A stretch of 64,000 bases of DNA, taken from positions 236,713 through 300,712 of the forward strand of contig PAAG01000051.1 of NCBI GenBank assembly GCA_002698785.1, given 5' to 3'. Below the pieces are notes generated by a model. That model was not told where the DNA came from. It was given only the letters and a program-made list of their open reading frames with translations, and made no database searches. The stretch comes from Verrucomicrobiales bacterium. Its GTDB lineage: Bacteria > Verrucomicrobiota > Verrucomicrobiia > Verrucomicrobiales > DEV007. The first letter of the stretch is position 1, and each line of letters starts with the position of its first letter. Of this stretch, positions 1-9,166 are shown piece by piece. Made by a program: the position numbers and the translations under genes.

Positions 1-25
1 GTAAATCCCGAAATACCGGAAACAC

Positions 26-292
26 ATGGCTAATTCCAGATCTGCTCTCAAGCGCGTTCGCAAGACTAAGACCGAGACCGCACGTAACCGTGCTGCTAAG
101 ACTCGGATCAAGGTCGCTCGTAAGTCCGCACTTTCTGCCGTTGAGTCCGGCGACGCGAAGGCTGCCCAGTCTGCCTACAATGTTTTCGCTTCCGAAGCCG
201 ACAAGGCCGCCAAGAAGGGTGTAGTCCACAAAAAGACAGCAAGTCGCCTCAAAAGCCGTCTTGCAGCGAAGATCGCCGCGATTTCCGCATAA
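26..292 (+). CDS. rpsT: 30S ribosomal protein S20
   Basis: Small-subunit ribosomal protein S20, which binds 16S rRNA during 30S assembly. The 88-residue product is Lys/Arg/Ala-rich throughout, with the typical start MANSRSALKRVRKTKTE and long helical basic stretches; 88 residues is the normal family length. The ATG at 26 fits this conserved N-terminus. The gene stands alone: a strong intrinsic terminator begins about 30 bp after the stop, and the neighbouring sulfatase gene converges on it. Its promoter lies outside the window. Assignment is secure from composition and N-terminus. Confidence 0.96.
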   Translation: MANSRSALKRVRKTKTETARNRAAKTRIKVARKSALSAVESGDAKAAQSAYNVFASEADKAAKKGVVHKKTASRLKSRLAAKIAAISA

Positions 293-323
293 GACGAAAC
301 TTCTTCCAGTGTTTGATTTTGGA

Positions 324-350
324 AACCCTGCCGAAAGGCGGGGTTTTTTA
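324..350 (+). terminator. Rho-independent terminator of rpsT
   Basis: A 9-bp stem (AACCCTGCC pairing with GGCGGGGTT, one G-U pair) closes a GAAA tetraloop and is followed by a run of T. It ends rpsT transcription and overlaps the stop codon of the convergent sulfatase gene. Confidence 0.9.
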
Positions 351-1808
351 GTGCCCTGAAGGATCGAATGCCGGGTTCGGCTTGGGCATTTTGGCACCGA
401 TTTCTTTCTGCCACTTTGCCAGCTTGGCCCGCAACTCCGCTACCTTCTCAGAATTCGCCGCAGAGAGATCATTCCTTTCACCGATATCATCGGCCAGATT
501 GTAGAGTTCCACTTCGTCCCACTCCCAGAACTCGATCAGTTTCCAGTCACCATCGCGGATAGCCGCCCCTGGTTTCCAGGCAGAACCGTGATAGTGAGGG
601 TAGTGCCAGTAGAGAGTTCTATTCTCTTCCCAGTTCCCGCCTTTGAGGACTGGAACAAGGGATGTCCCATCCAGAGCCACCTCAGGATCAGGATCGATTC
701 CGGCAAGCTCAAGCATAGTCGGATAGAAGTCGGTGCTGAAAACCAGTTCATCCGAGACGCTTCCGGGCTCCGTCATTCCAGGAACCCTCACCATAGTCGC
801 TTCACGAATTCCACCCTCGTAGAGCCAACCCTTCCCCGCACGTAGCGGGAGGTTGCAGGTGGAACCGAGTCCCTTGGATCGAGTAGAAAGACCTCCGTTA
901 TCGGAGAAAAAGATGACCACTGTATTCTCGTCGAGTTTCGCCTCTTTCAATGCGGCGAGCACAGCTCCGACGCTGTCGTCGACAGCTGCCACCATTGAAG
1001 CAAACTTGGGGTCATCCTGCCGCATCCGGGTGACGCCGTCGTGTTCCTTCATTGGTTCCGGCGCCTCATCGGGAAACATTTTCTCTGCTTTCTCGACAAA
1101 ATGATCGATCCGCTTTTCGTAGGCCTGGATCGGCGTGTGGACGTTGTAGTAACTCAGGTAGAGAAGGAAAGGATCCTCCTCATCTTTCCGATTCTGGATA
1201 AATGAAATCGATTCCTCCGTTAATCGCTCAGTCAGGTACTCTCCATCCTTCTTGGCCTCTAAACGGGGGTTCTTCCATGGTGCGTAGTACCCGCCAGGCG
1301 GCGACCCGCGATCATGACCGCCAATATTGATATCGAATCCCTGGTCCTCGGGATAGAAACCTTCGTCTCCCAGGTGCCATTTCCCGGCAAAAAAGGTCGC
1401 GTAGCCGGATTCTTTGAGCTTCTCCGCGATGGTCACTTCCTCCAGCGCGAGATTATCGCGATCATCTAGATGGAGGAAACGAACATTCTTCTTCGGCTCC
1501 ACTTTCATTCCGGGAATCCAGTCCGTCACGTTCACTCGAACCGGATGCCTTCCCGTGACAATACTCGCTCGGGTTGGAGAACAGATCGATGCCGCTGCAT
1601 AGCCGCTAGTAAAACGCATCGCGGTGGAGGCGAAAGCGTCGATATTGGGAGACTCGTGGTATTCGCTTCCGTAGCAACTCAGGTCTTTCCAGCCGAGATC
1701 ATCGACGAGGAAGAAAACGAAGTTGGGACGAGGAGCGTCCTTTGCGTTCGCGAGCAGTCCCCCAAGGACAACCACACACCCGACGAAAATCGCTAAGGGA
1801 GCCTTCAC
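348..1808 (-). CDS. Secreted type I sulfatase
   Basis: Arylsulfatase-family hydrolase of sulfate esters, exported by an N-terminal signal peptide (hydrophobic core about residues 3-20, likely cleavage after LANA). The sulfatase signature [11 protein letters not shown] carries the cysteine (Cys76 with this start) that a formylglycine-generating enzyme must oxidise. N-terminal metal ligands are in FFLVDDLG and a C-terminal WHYPHYHG segment is present. The 486-residue length fits the family. A GTG at 1808 is chosen because it directly precedes the signal peptide and overlaps the stop of the upstream gene in a GTGA, which suggests coupling; an upstream in-frame start would add about 14 polar residues before the signal. 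The substrate is unknown; sulfated polysaccharides are typical for PVC bacteria. Confidence 0.9.
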   Translation of the reverse strand: MKAPLAIFVGCVVVLGGLLANAKDAPRPNFVFFLVDDLGWKDLSCYGSEYHESPNIDAFASTAMRFTSGYAAASICSPTRASIVTGRHPVRVNVTDWIPGMKVEPKKNVRFLHLDDRDNLALEEVTIAEKLKESGYATFFAGKWHLGDEGFYPEDQGFDINIGGHDRGSPPGGYYAPWKNPRLEAKKDGEYLTERLTEESISFIQNRKDEEDPFLLYLSYYNVHTPIQAYEKRIDHFVEKAEKMFPDEAPEPMKEHDGVTRMRQDDPKFASMVAAVDDSVGAVLAALKEAKLDENTVVIFFSDNGGLSTRSKGLGSTCNLPLRAGKGWLYEGGIREATMVRVPGMTEPGSVSDELVFSTDFYPTMLELAGIDPDPEVALDGTSLVPVLKGGNWEENRTLYWHYPHYHGSAWKPGAAIRDGDWKLIEFWEWDEVELYNLADDIGERNDLSAANSEKVAELRAKLAKWQKEIGAKMPKPNPAFDPSGH

Positions 1809-2113
1809 TTGACCGGCCCCAGATCGGTGTAACTGCCTGCCACGACACACTTCCAGGTTCTCGTCGATCCGTCGGAGTAGCGGTCACGATAGGTCACCAC
1901 CTTTACCTTATAGGGAACTTTATTGCCGCATGGAAGACAGTGATAACGAGTCTCCCATTCGGATTTCACCCGGCGCTGCCACACTTTTACCACTCCTTTG
2001 GGCGGCTCATATTTCACGACACACTCACACTTGGTGAACCAGCGAGCTTCAGCAGGTGAAGCAAAAACAAAGAGAGCAGAAACTGCAAAGGCAAGTGTGA
2101 GAAGGATCTTCAT
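1805..2113 (-). CDS. Small secreted cysteine-containing protein
   Basis: Unrecognised 102-residue protein. A clear signal peptide ([23 protein letters not shown]) is followed by a basic, aromatic mature part with five cysteines, including CEC near its start and HCLPC in the middle, which could bind metal or form disulfides. The stop overlaps the GTG start of the sulfatase gene, so the two are probably co-translated. It resembles in style, not in clear sequence, the secreted protein at 33230-33577. No function is assigned. Confidence 0.7.
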   Translation of the reverse strand: MKILLTLAFAVSALFVFASPAEARWFTKCECVVKYEPPKGVVKVWQRRVKSEWETRYHCLPCGNKVPYKVKVVTYRDRYSDGSTRTWKCVVAGSYTDLGPVK

Positions 2114-2202
2114 CTTGGTGTCGAAAAGCGATTCGTATTGCTAAGGAAATAGGACAAACGCGATTCGGAATCAATCATTTATCCGATGAATCACGAACCG
2201 GA

Positions 2203-2742
2203 TTACAGGACCTGCAACAACTCGACCTCGAAGATCAATGTCTGGTTTGGCCCAATCTTCGGAGGCATGCCGGCGGCCCCATAGGCAAGATTCGGCGGGA
2301 TCACAAAGCGATAGACGGCACCTTCCCTCATCAAGGGAATCCCCTCACGCCATCCGGCGATCACTTGGTTCAATCCAAATGTGGCCGGGGTGCCTCTTTG
2401 CTTGCTACTGTCAAAGACTGTTCCGTTTGGCAGGGTTCCGTGGTAATGGACTTTCACTCGGTTGTATGAGGTGGGTCGAGCCCCAGTTCCCTCGCGAACC
2501 ACCTGATACTGAAGACCTGAGTAAGTCTTCTGGTAGCCACCAGTCTGCGGCGCTGTTGGCGCACCTCCAGCGGCAGATGGATATTGAGTTGGTGTTTGCT
2601 CGGCAGAGCCACCGCTGATCTCATCCGGATTCGAAGGCTGAACGGTCGGCGATTCGAAATCCGGCTCGTTCGTTTTGCATCCGAACTGCAGAAATCCGAC
2701 AACACCGGCCAACATCAAAAGATATGAGAATCTGTCTCTCAT
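2203..2742 (-). CDS. FKBP-type peptidyl-prolyl isomerase, lipoprotein
   Basis: Cis-trans prolyl isomerase anchored to a membrane by lipid. The lipobox LQFGC puts the lipidated cysteine at residue 22. A Pro/Gly/Gln/Thr-rich linker (about 25-70) leads to one FKBP domain (about 72-179) with the expected segments VKVHYHGTLPNGTVFDSS, VIAGWREGIPLM, FVIPPNLAYGAAG and NQTLIFEVELL. It probably helps fold extracytoplasmic proteins. It follows the rhodanese-like gene by 58 bp on the same strand and may be the end of the ileS-lspA operon. Confidence 0.92.
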   Translation of the reverse strand: MRDRFSYLLMLAGVVGFLQFGCKTNEPDFESPTVQPSNPDEISGGSAEQTPTQYPSAAGGAPTAPQTGGYQKTYSGLQYQVVREGTGARPTSYNRVKVHYHGTLPNGTVFDSSKQRGTPATFGLNQVIAGWREGIPLMREGAVYRFVIPPNLAYGAAGMPPKIGPNQTLIFEVELLQVL

Positions 2743-2800
2743 GAGGCTCGCAACTTGGCAGAGGTATCACGCAAACGAAAGCAGAATTTCCCGGCGTAAA

Positions 2801-3349
2801 TCATTGTGCCGCTTTTGGATGAAGATCGGAATTCAGGAGGTGCCCTTCGCTTCGGTCCCCCGGATCGACCTCGATCACAGATTCGCCTTTGTCGTTAACC
2901 ATCGGACGCCCCTCGTTGGCCCAGGCAAAAATGGATCCTGCCAGATTTCTTATTCCAGGTATTCCGGCCTCCCCTAACTCTTTCGCCAAAGCGGCAGAGC
3001 GCAGACCCGTGGATCCGTAGAGGACCACGATCTCGAAATCTGTCTCGGAAATCACGGCTCGGATTTGGTCGACCTCAGAGAGATTATTTGCACCCGGCAG
3101 ATGGCTGACGGCAAATTCGTGCTTCTCTCGAACATCCACGATCAAAAGGGGTACTTCTTTCTGAATCAGCACTTCCAGAGTCGCCGGGCTGATGTGCTCC
3201 ACCCCGGGAAACTGCTCACGAATTGATTCCACTCGACTCTCCATAGTGTGGATCTCTTCGATCTTTTCGTATCCTTTCGTTCCCAGCAACAAAGCAACAA
3301 AGGCCACCACAAACAGCACGGCGACAACAATGATGGCTCCGGGGCGCAT
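2801..3349 (-). CDS. Membrane-anchored rhodanese-like protein lacking the catalytic Cys
   Basis: One N-terminal transmembrane helix (about residues 5-23) is followed by a short charged segment and a rhodanese-homology domain (about 52-150, with VDVREKHEFAVSHLPGANN). The active-site loop, normally C-x-x-G-x-R/S, reads GSTGLRS, so a glycine replaces the sulfur-carrying cysteine. Sulfurtransferase activity is therefore unlikely, and a binding or regulatory role is more plausible. It starts 9 bp after the lspA stop on the same strand. Confidence 0.82.
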   Translation of the reverse strand: MRPGAIIVVAVLFVVAFVALLLGTKGYEKIEEIHTMESRVESIREQFPGVEHISPATLEVLIQKEVPLLIVDVREKHEFAVSHLPGANNLSEVDQIRAVISETDFEIVVLYGSTGLRSAALAKELGEAGIPGIRNLAGSIFAWANEGRPMVNDKGESVIEVDPGDRSEGHLLNSDLHPKAAQ

Positions 3350-3358
3350 GGTATCAAC

Positions 3359-3883
3359 TTAGGACTTTGCTGGCGCAGGCTCTTCCTTCGGCTTGCGAAA
3401 AGCAGAGAGAATGAGAAGTGCCGCCGCAATACAAATACAGGAATCGGCGACGTTAAATGATGGGAAATGACCGCCTGAGGAGGGAAACAGCTTCCCATAG
3501 AGCGGCGGCTGAAAATCGAGAAAGTCGACGACATAGCCACGGCCAGGCAGGATGCGATCCGTGAAATTCCCGAGAATGCCCGCAACCAGGAGTGCACTGG
3601 AGAATTTGGTCAATTTGTCAGGGAATGCTCCCTTTTTCCACAGAATGCCGATACCGGTAAGAGCTGCGATACCGATGACTCCGAAGATATAATTGGAATA
3701 GGGATTCCCATTCAAAAGGCCCCAAGCCATTCCCGTATTGTGAACCCGAACCAAATTGAAGAAGCCGGGAATGACCTCGATGTAATCGGGAGAAGGATAC
3801 TCAGGAAAACGCTTCAGCACCCAGAGCTTCGTCGCCTGGTCGAGGATAAAGAGCGGAAGGCTGAGTAGCAGGAAATACTTCAT
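3359..3883 (-). CDS. lspA: Lipoprotein signal peptidase (signal peptidase II)
   Basis: Inner-membrane aspartyl protease that removes signal peptides from diacylglyceryl-prolipoproteins. The 174-residue protein has four hydrophobic segments and the family boxes: NTGMAWGLL (about 49-57), GNFTDR followed by GYVVDFLDF, and FNVADS. The catalytic aspartates are Asp120 (VVDF) and Asp147 (NVAD). The ATG overlaps the ileS stop by 4 bp (ATGA), the classic ileS-lspA arrangement. It acts directly after Lgt, encoded two genes upstream, and would process the FKBP lipoprotein encoded downstream. Confidence 0.96.
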   Translation of the reverse strand: MKYFLLLSLPLFILDQATKLWVLKRFPEYPSPDYIEVIPGFFNLVRVHNTGMAWGLLNGNPYSNYIFGVIGIAALTGIGILWKKGAFPDKLTKFSSALLVAGILGNFTDRILPGRGYVVDFLDFQPPLYGKLFPSSGGHFPSFNVADSCICIAAALLILSAFRKPKEEPAPAKS

Positions 3884-6633
3884 GCTTCTACCGGATCGAG
3901 AGTCTGCACAACTTCATCACAACGAGAGCAGAGACCACTTTCTTCCAACGGAAGGGAGCGTCGGCAACGAGGGCATTCTTCCTCTTCGGTACTCAGTACA
4001 GTGGCGGCTTCCTGCTTACTCTCTTCGACAGTGAAAGAAGAGACCATCAGGAATTCGAGCGCTTCCTCCGGATGCTCTTCGAGCACCTTCTGGCTATCAC
4101 TACCCTCGGGCAGCAGGTAGGTCACAGCTGCTCGCTCCCGCTTTTTGAACTGATCGCTCTTCACGGCAGCATCGATGGATACCTGCGCCAAGTCGCGAAG
4201 TTTGCTGAGTGTGTCGATCTTCTCAGTCGCTTCGGCTCCCGCAAAATTGGAATCGGGCTCAGGGAATGTCTCCAAGTGGATTGACGTCTCGTGCCCGGCA
4301 AATTCCCAAGCCTCATCTGCCGTATAAGCAAGGATCGGTGCGATGAGTTTCACCAAGGATTCAAACACGCGATGCATCGCTGTCTGAGTGGCACGACGGC
4401 GAGTCGAATCAGTCGCGTCGCAATACATGCGGTCCTTCGTGATATCGACATAGAGAGCACTAAGATCGACCGCACAGAACTGGTTCAGCACGTTGAATAC
4501 CTTGCGGAATTCGAAGTCAGCGTAAGCGTCGCAGCATTCTTTCGTGACCACGTGGAGTCTTTCCAGGATCCAGCGATCGAGGAGCGTGAGTTCCTCGTCT
4601 GAAACAGCGTCCTTGGCTGCGTCAAAGTCATTGAGGTTCGCGAGCAGGATTCGGAGGATGTTCCGGAATCGGCGATATGGCTCTGTGGTCTGTTTGAAGA
4701 GATCTTCTCCAAACGGAACCTCGTTCTGCCAATCAACACTGCTGACCCAAAGACGGAGGATGTCTGCCCCGTATTTGTTGTAGAAATAGGAAGCCTCCAT
4801 TGGCTTGCCTGATTTGTCGGACTTCGAGATCTTCTTCTTGTCCTGATCTACCACAAAGCCATGCGTCATGACCGCCTTGTAGGGAGCCTTGTCCCGAACG
4901 GCGACACTCAGCATGAGTGAACTCTGGAACCATCCGCGGTGCTGGTCGGTCGCCTCCAGATACAGATCAGCCGGGCAGCTCAATTCGGGATGACGATCCA
5001 TCACGGCGACATGACTCGAGCCGGAGTCGATCCAGACGTCGAGGGTATCTTTGCAACGAGTCGTTCCTTCGGGAAGATTCAGTTTCTCGGCCCACCAGAC
5101 ATCGTCTTTTTCGAACCAGAGATTGGTGCCGCCCTCTTCTGTGAGATCGGCCACTTTCCGGGCAAGATCCGCATCGATGACAGGCTCACTTGTCTTCGCA
5201 TCGTAAAAAACGGGAAGAGGAACACCCCATGTCCGTTGGCGCGAGATACACCAGTCGGGACGGGATTCGACTGTTCCGTAGATACGATTGCGCCCCCAGT
5301 GAGGCAACCAGTTCACCTCGTCGATTTCTTTGAGGGCCGTCTCGCGGAGCTCGTCGATTCGGATGAAGAACTGTGGCACGGAGCGGAAGATGATCGGAGT
5401 CTTTGAACGCCAGCAATGGGGATAGCTGTGCATATAGTTCTCCTTGCCGATGAGGTAGCCCTCTTTCGCGAGGAGCTTGATGATAGGCACGTTGGACTCG
5501 AGCACATGCTTGCCAACGAGAAAGTCGAGACCAACCTCGTCGGTGAAGTTACCCTCGTCATCGACGGGGGAAAGAAGTCCCAGATCATTCTGGCGTCCGG
5601 CCATGTAGTCATCGGCACCATGTCCGGGAGCGATGTGGACCGCGCCGGTACCGGTTTCGGTGGTGACGAAGTCGGCGAGAATGAGGCGGGAAGTGCGATC
5701 AAGGAAAGGATGCTGCGCTTCTGCACCTTCGAGGATTTCTCCTTTGAACTCGGTGAGTTCACCAGTTGGCACGAAGCCTGTCTTCTCCCCGAATTTTTCG
5801 ATGAGGTCTTTGACGACGACGAAGTTCTCCGTCACGTCACGCTCCTCGTTTTTGAACTCGCCACGCACGTAGGTGAATTGCGGGTGAACCGCGATACCAA
5901 GGTTCGCCGGAAGCGTCCAGGGTGTGGTAGTCCAGATGACCATGGAATACTCACCGGCAAGCTCCCCGGTCACGAGTGGGAACTTTACGAAGATCGCGGG
6001 ATCTTTGATGTCTTTGTATTCCACTTCGGCTTCAGCCAAAGCAGTCTGAGCACCGTAGCTCCACTGAACAGGTTTCTTGCTCTGATACACGAGCCCCTTG
6101 TCGACCAGCGTGGCAAAGACACGGATGATGTCTGCCTCGTACTCTGGATTTAAAGTGAGGTAAGGGTTTTCCCAGTCACCAAATACTCCGAGGCGCTTGA
6201 AAGAACCGCGCTGGATGTCGATGAATTCGCGGGCAAATGCCTCGGAACGTCGACGGATCTCAGCTGGCTCAAGGCCACGTGATTCTTTCACGACCTTGAA
6301 TTCGATCGGGAGGCCATGGCAGTCCCATCCAGGGATGTATGGGCATTCGAAGCCGGCCATTGACTTGCTCTTGAGGACGAGGTCTTTGAGCGTCTTGTTG
6401 AGAGCTGTACCCATGTGGGCATCTCCGTTGGCAAAAGGAGGACCGTCATGAAGAATGAAGCGTGGTGCCTTCGCTGCCTTACGCTTCTCAATAATTGCTT
6501 CGTACAGCTTTTCGGAATCCCATTTTTCCAGACGGGCAGGCTCCCTTTTTACGAGATCTCCTCGCATGGGGAACTCCGTTTCCGGAAGGTTCAACGTTGC
6601 TTTATAGCTGGTGGATTTGTCCTGCTGACTCAT
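3880..6633 (-). CDS. ileS: Isoleucyl-tRNA synthetase
   Basis: Class I synthetase that charges tRNA-Ile and edits misactivated valine. The 917-residue product carries the HIGH-equivalent HMGT (about 73-76), a CP1 editing insertion (about 190-400), the KMSKS-equivalent KISKS (about 601-605), an anticodon-binding domain and a C-terminal zinc finger with CPRC and CSRC pairs. The ATG at 6633 (MSQQDKSTSYKAT) is preferred over an in-frame start 57 bp upstream because family N-termini begin here. It heads the ileS-lspA pair and lies about 77 bp after lgt. Confidence 0.97.
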   Translation of the reverse strand: MSQQDKSTSYKATLNLPETEFPMRGDLVKREPARLEKWDSEKLYEAIIEKRKAAKAPRFILHDGPPFANGDAHMGTALNKTLKDLVLKSKSMAGFECPYIPGWDCHGLPIEFKVVKESRGLEPAEIRRRSEAFAREFIDIQRGSFKRLGVFGDWENPYLTLNPEYEADIIRVFATLVDKGLVYQSKKPVQWSYGAQTALAEAEVEYKDIKDPAIFVKFPLVTGELAGEYSMVIWTTTPWTLPANLGIAVHPQFTYVRGEFKNEERDVTENFVVVKDLIEKFGEKTGFVPTGELTEFKGEILEGAEAQHPFLDRTSRLILADFVTTETGTGAVHIAPGHGADDYMAGRQNDLGLLSPVDDEGNFTDEVGLDFLVGKHVLESNVPIIKLLAKEGYLIGKENYMHSYPHCWRSKTPIIFRSVPQFFIRIDELRETALKEIDEVNWLPHWGRNRIYGTVESRPDWCISRQRTWGVPLPVFYDAKTSEPVIDADLARKVADLTEEGGTNLWFEKDDVWWAEKLNLPEGTTRCKDTLDVWIDSGSSHVAVMDRHPELSCPADLYLEATDQHRGWFQSSLMLSVAVRDKAPYKAVMTHGFVVDQDKKKISKSDKSGKPMEASYFYNKYGADILRLWVSSVDWQNEVPFGEDLFKQTTEPYRRFRNILRILLANLNDFDAAKDAVSDEELTLLDRWILERLHVVTKECCDAYADFEFRKVFNVLNQFCAVDLSALYVDITKDRMYCDATDSTRRRATQTAMHRVFESLVKLIAPILAYTADEAWEFAGHETSIHLETFPEPDSNFAGAEATEKIDTLSKLRDLAQVSIDAAVKSDQFKKRERAAVTYLLPEGSDSQKVLEEHPEEALEFLMVSSFTVEESKQEAATVLSTEEEECPRCRRSLPLEESGLCSRCDEVVQTLDPVEA

Positions 6634-6709
6634 GATTACGGCCTCTCTTCGGAGGGCGCGGAACGTAGCACCCGCCCCCCGCAGGGTCAAAGGGGAACAC
6701 CCTTCAGTC

Positions 6710-7771
6710 TCAGCTCTTCTTTTCTGCTGGCTCCGGGAGTTTCGTCTGCCGTTTCGCGATCATCCCGTAAGCAAGGAAGGCGATCCCAACGACTATCATA
6801 AAGAAAGAGTAAAACTGTCCGCGAGTGAATCCCATGATTTGCTCGGCATCGGGCTCCCTGACGTTTTCGACAACGATTCGGCCGATCGCGTAGATAATAA
6901 AAAACAGCCCGGTGAGAATGCCGTGGTAGAGCTTTCTCCACTTCAGGCGAACGAAGAGCAGAAGTAGGAAGAGGAACAACCCCTCCACCAGTCCTTCATA
7001 CAACTGTGATGGATGGCGGGGATTCAGTATTTCTCCCAGCATTTCCCGGAAAGCAGGATTGCGATTGGACTCTTCAATTACAGTCCGAACGATAGCGCCG
7101 TGCGGATCGTATCCATTGGCTGCCACGGCAGCTGCCGCTGATTCCACTCTCTCAGCAAGTCCCGGTGCCACCTCTCCGGCTTTAGCTGCCAGCTCCCTCA
7201 ACTGCGACGAGGAAAAGGCCCATTCGAAACCATGTGCGGTCTGCTGCGTTTCGTTGAGTTCGTCGGGGAACTTCATGGCCCAGGCGTGATCCGTCTTTCT
7301 CCCGTAGAGTTCGCCATTCACGAAGTTGGCCATTCGTCCGAAAAAGATCCCAAGAGGAGCGACCGAGACAATGTTGTCCCCCAAACCAGTCCATGACTTT
7401 TTCGTTACTCGGGCATACACCCAGATCGCGATGGCGACTCCTGCGAAACCACCGTGAGAAGCCATTCCGCCTCCCATGAAATTGAAGAAGATTGCCGGGT
7501 TGTGGATAAACTCGTCCCAATCGTAGAGGAGCATAAATCCGAGCCTCCCTCCGAGCATCACACCAAAGATTGCGACTACGGTTATGAAATCAGCTACCTG
7601 GTCTTTCCTGAGCTCTGACAGCCCGAGTTTCACATACCAGCGGATCACGAGAAAGGCTGCGAGAAAGCCAGCAACGTAGGCCAGCCCATACCAGCGAATT
7701 CCGAACGATTCGGTAAACTGAATCGCAAAGGGATCCAGGTGATGAATATAGGTGGCCAGGAGGTCGGTCAT
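6710..7771 (-). CDS. lgt: Prolipoprotein diacylglyceryl transferase
   Basis: Polytopic inner-membrane enzyme that moves diacylglycerol from phosphatidylglycerol to the lipobox cysteine, the first step before LspA. Family motifs are visible: HLDPFAIQF and IRWYGLAYVAGF at the N-terminus, GGMASHGGF, the signature FGRMANFVNGELYGR, and HPSQLYEGL. At 353 residues it is longer than the usual 260-300 because about 80 Ala/Glu-rich residues sit between the Lgt signature and HPSQLYE. The ATG at 7771 (MTDLLATYIHHLD) is the family-like start; the upstream in-frame start gives an implausible prefix. Confidence 0.93.
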   Translation of the reverse strand: MTDLLATYIHHLDPFAIQFTESFGIRWYGLAYVAGFLAAFLVIRWYVKLGLSELRKDQVADFITVVAIFGVMLGGRLGFMLLYDWDEFIHNPAIFFNFMGGGMASHGGFAGVAIAIWVYARVTKKSWTGLGDNIVSVAPLGIFFGRMANFVNGELYGRKTDHAWAMKFPDELNETQQTAHGFEWAFSSSQLRELAAKAGEVAPGLAERVESAAAAVAANGYDPHGAIVRTVIEESNRNPAFREMLGEILNPRHPSQLYEGLVEGLFLFLLLLFVRLKWRKLYHGILTGLFFIIYAIGRIVVENVREPDAEQIMGFTRGQFYSFFMIVVGIAFLAYGMIAKRQTKLPEPAEKKS

Positions 7772-7921
7772 GAGACGTCCTACACAAGTCGGTGACTTCA
7801 GACAAAGCAAGCGCCGTTATCGCCATCCCCTCCAGATGCCGGAAAAGGATTCGGGATGTCATTGATTCAACGTGAACGACTCATGACGCCCCTCCCCCTC
7901 TGAGTTTCACGAAATCCTCCA

Positions 7922-7938
7922 TTGGCACGGGATATGCT
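7922..7938 (+). promoter_or_regulatory. Sigma-54-type promoter of the ABC transporter unit
   Basis: TTGGCACG-N4-ATGCT matches the RpoN consensus TTGGCACG-N4-TTGCT with one mismatch in the conserved part. GG (7924-7925) and GC (7936-7937) are exactly 10 bp apart. Transcription would start near 7949, upstream of the paired boxes at 7960-7992 and about 90 bp before the first gene. Similar elements precede the other two units of this locus. Confidence 0.72.
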
Positions 7939-7959
7939 CCTATAAGTTGTTGTCGCTTA

Positions 7960-7992
7960 AGGTAATACGATTCCAAAAATTTCGTAATACGA
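7960..7992 (+). promoter_or_regulatory. Paired operator boxes, 22 bp apart
   Basis: Box 1 (7960-7970) is AGGTAATACGA and box 2 (7982-7992) is TCGTAATACGA, itself a perfect palindrome around its central A. Their centres are 22 bp apart, two helical turns and the same phasing as NikR half-sites. They lie just downstream of the predicted sigma-54 start, so a bound regulator could block elongation or open-complex clearance. Related pairs occur at 12297-12329 and 18509-18540. Confidence 0.6.
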
Positions 7993-8041
7993 TTTCGACG
8001 ACTTTTAATATTCCACCAATCGAAAAACCAACTGACGAAAC

Positions 8042-9055
8042 ATGATGATATCAGTGATCAAAAAACCCCGTAAGGGTGCATTGCTTACCCTTGCGCTGGC
8101 AGCCGGCTTACTTTTGCCCGGATCAATCCACGCCGAGCCTCTCAAAATCGGATACAGTGACTGGCCGGGTTGGGTCGCTTACGAAATCGGAATCAAGAAA
8201 GAATGGTTCAAAGAAGAAGGCGTCGAGGTCGAATTTGAATGGTACGACTACGTTGCCTCCATGGACGCCTATGCAGCGGGACAGCTGGACGGTGTCGGTA
8301 TGACCAACGGTGACGCTCTGGTTACCGGTGCCACAGGCAAACCTTCCGTAGGTATTCTCATCAACGACTACTCGAACGGAAACGACATGATCGTCGCTAA
8401 GCCGGGCATCGATTCCATTAAGGATCTCGATGGTATGAAGATCGGTCTGGAAGAGGGCTTCGTTCCTCACCTTCTGCTCCTCAAAGGTCTTGAGATGAAC
8501 GACATGGAGCCTGACTCGGTAACCGTCGTGAACACTCCTACAAACGAGACTCCTCAGGTTCTCTCATCAGGAGCAGTTGACGCTATTTCCGCCTGGCAGC
8601 CCAGCTCTGGACAAGCTCTCAAAGTGGTTTCCGGCTCCAAGCCGATTTACACCTCTGCTGACGCTCCCGGAATCATCTACGACATCCTTTTCGTTGATCC
8701 TGAAAGTCTCGAGAAGCGCCGCGATGACTGGAAGAAAGTGATCAAGGTCTGGTACAAGATCGTTGAGTTCATTCGCGACGAAGACAATCTCGATGAAACC
8801 CTGGAGATCCTCGCCTCACGCGTTTCCGTTTCCCCTGAAGAATACGAGCCATTCCTCGACGGCACCTACATCCTTAACGGTGAAGAAGTGAAGCCAATCT
8901 GGGAAAAAGGTGAAGGACTTGAGTCCGTCTATGGTTCAACTGTCATCTCCAACGAGTTCAACGTGAACTTCGAGGTCTACGAGAAAGCACTCGACGTAGA
9001 GAAATACTTCGATCCCAGCCTGACCCTCGAGGTTCTCGAGGAAATGGAGAAGTAA
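8042..9055 (+). CDS. ABC transporter substrate-binding protein (NrtA/SsuA-like)
   Basis: Periplasmic binding protein of the NMT1/SsuA/NrtA class. The 337-residue product has a signal peptide (about 1-31, ending SIHA), the typical opening [32 protein letters not shown], and a mid-domain segment [24 protein letters not shown]. This class delivers nitrate, taurine, sulfonates, cyanate or related small molecules. Transporters of this type recur beside guanidine carboxylase genes, so guanidine or a guanidino compound is a reasonable ligand here; that is inferred from context. It is the first gene of the unit behind the sigma-54-type promoter at 7922. Confidence 0.88.
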   Translation: MMISVIKKPRKGALLTLALAAGLLLPGSIHAEPLKIGYSDWPGWVAYEIGIKKEWFKEEGVEVEFEWYDYVASMDAYAAGQLDGVGMTNGDALVTGATGKPSVGILINDYSNGNDMIVAKPGIDSIKDLDGMKIGLEEGFVPHLLLLKGLEMNDMEPDSVTVVNTPTNETPQVLSSGAVDAISAWQPSSGQALKVVSGSKPIYTSADAPGIIYDILFVDPESLEKRRDDWKKVIKVWYKIVEFIRDEDNLDETLEILASRVSVSPEEYEPFLDGTYILNGEEVKPIWEKGEGLESVYGSTVISNEFNVNFEVYEKALDVEKYFDPSLTLEVLEEMEK

Positions 9056-9080
9056 CAAACGATAATTTCTTGTCATCATA

Positions 9081-9142
9081 CGGCCGCCCGGACACCCGGA
9101 TAGTTCCGCAGCCTCTCTACCTTTAGGGAGTCTGGGCGGCCG
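9081..9142 (+). promoter_or_regulatory. Long intercistronic RNA hairpin
   Basis: CGGCCGCCCGGAC (9081-9093) can pair with GTCTGGGCGGCCG (9130-9142), a 13-bp GC-rich stem with one G-U pair and a 36-nt loop. No T run follows, so it is not a standard terminator. Placed between the binding-protein and permease genes, it could stabilise the upstream mRNA and attenuate downstream expression, as is common in ABC operons that need excess binding protein. Confidence 0.7.
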
Positions 9143-9166
9143 AAGACGACCCTCCTTGCTGTTCCC

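Noticed and set aside
5416..6153. Open plus-strand frame of 245 codons opposite ileS
   Set aside because: Antisense shadow of the conserved editing domain of ileS.
7960..7995. Possible guanidine-II (mini-ykkC) riboswitch with two ACGA loops 22 nt apart
   Set aside because: The flanking bases do not form GC-rich stems around the loops; each hairpin has mismatches next to the loop. The same motif recurs as an inverted repeat before the regulator gene, which fits a DNA operator better.
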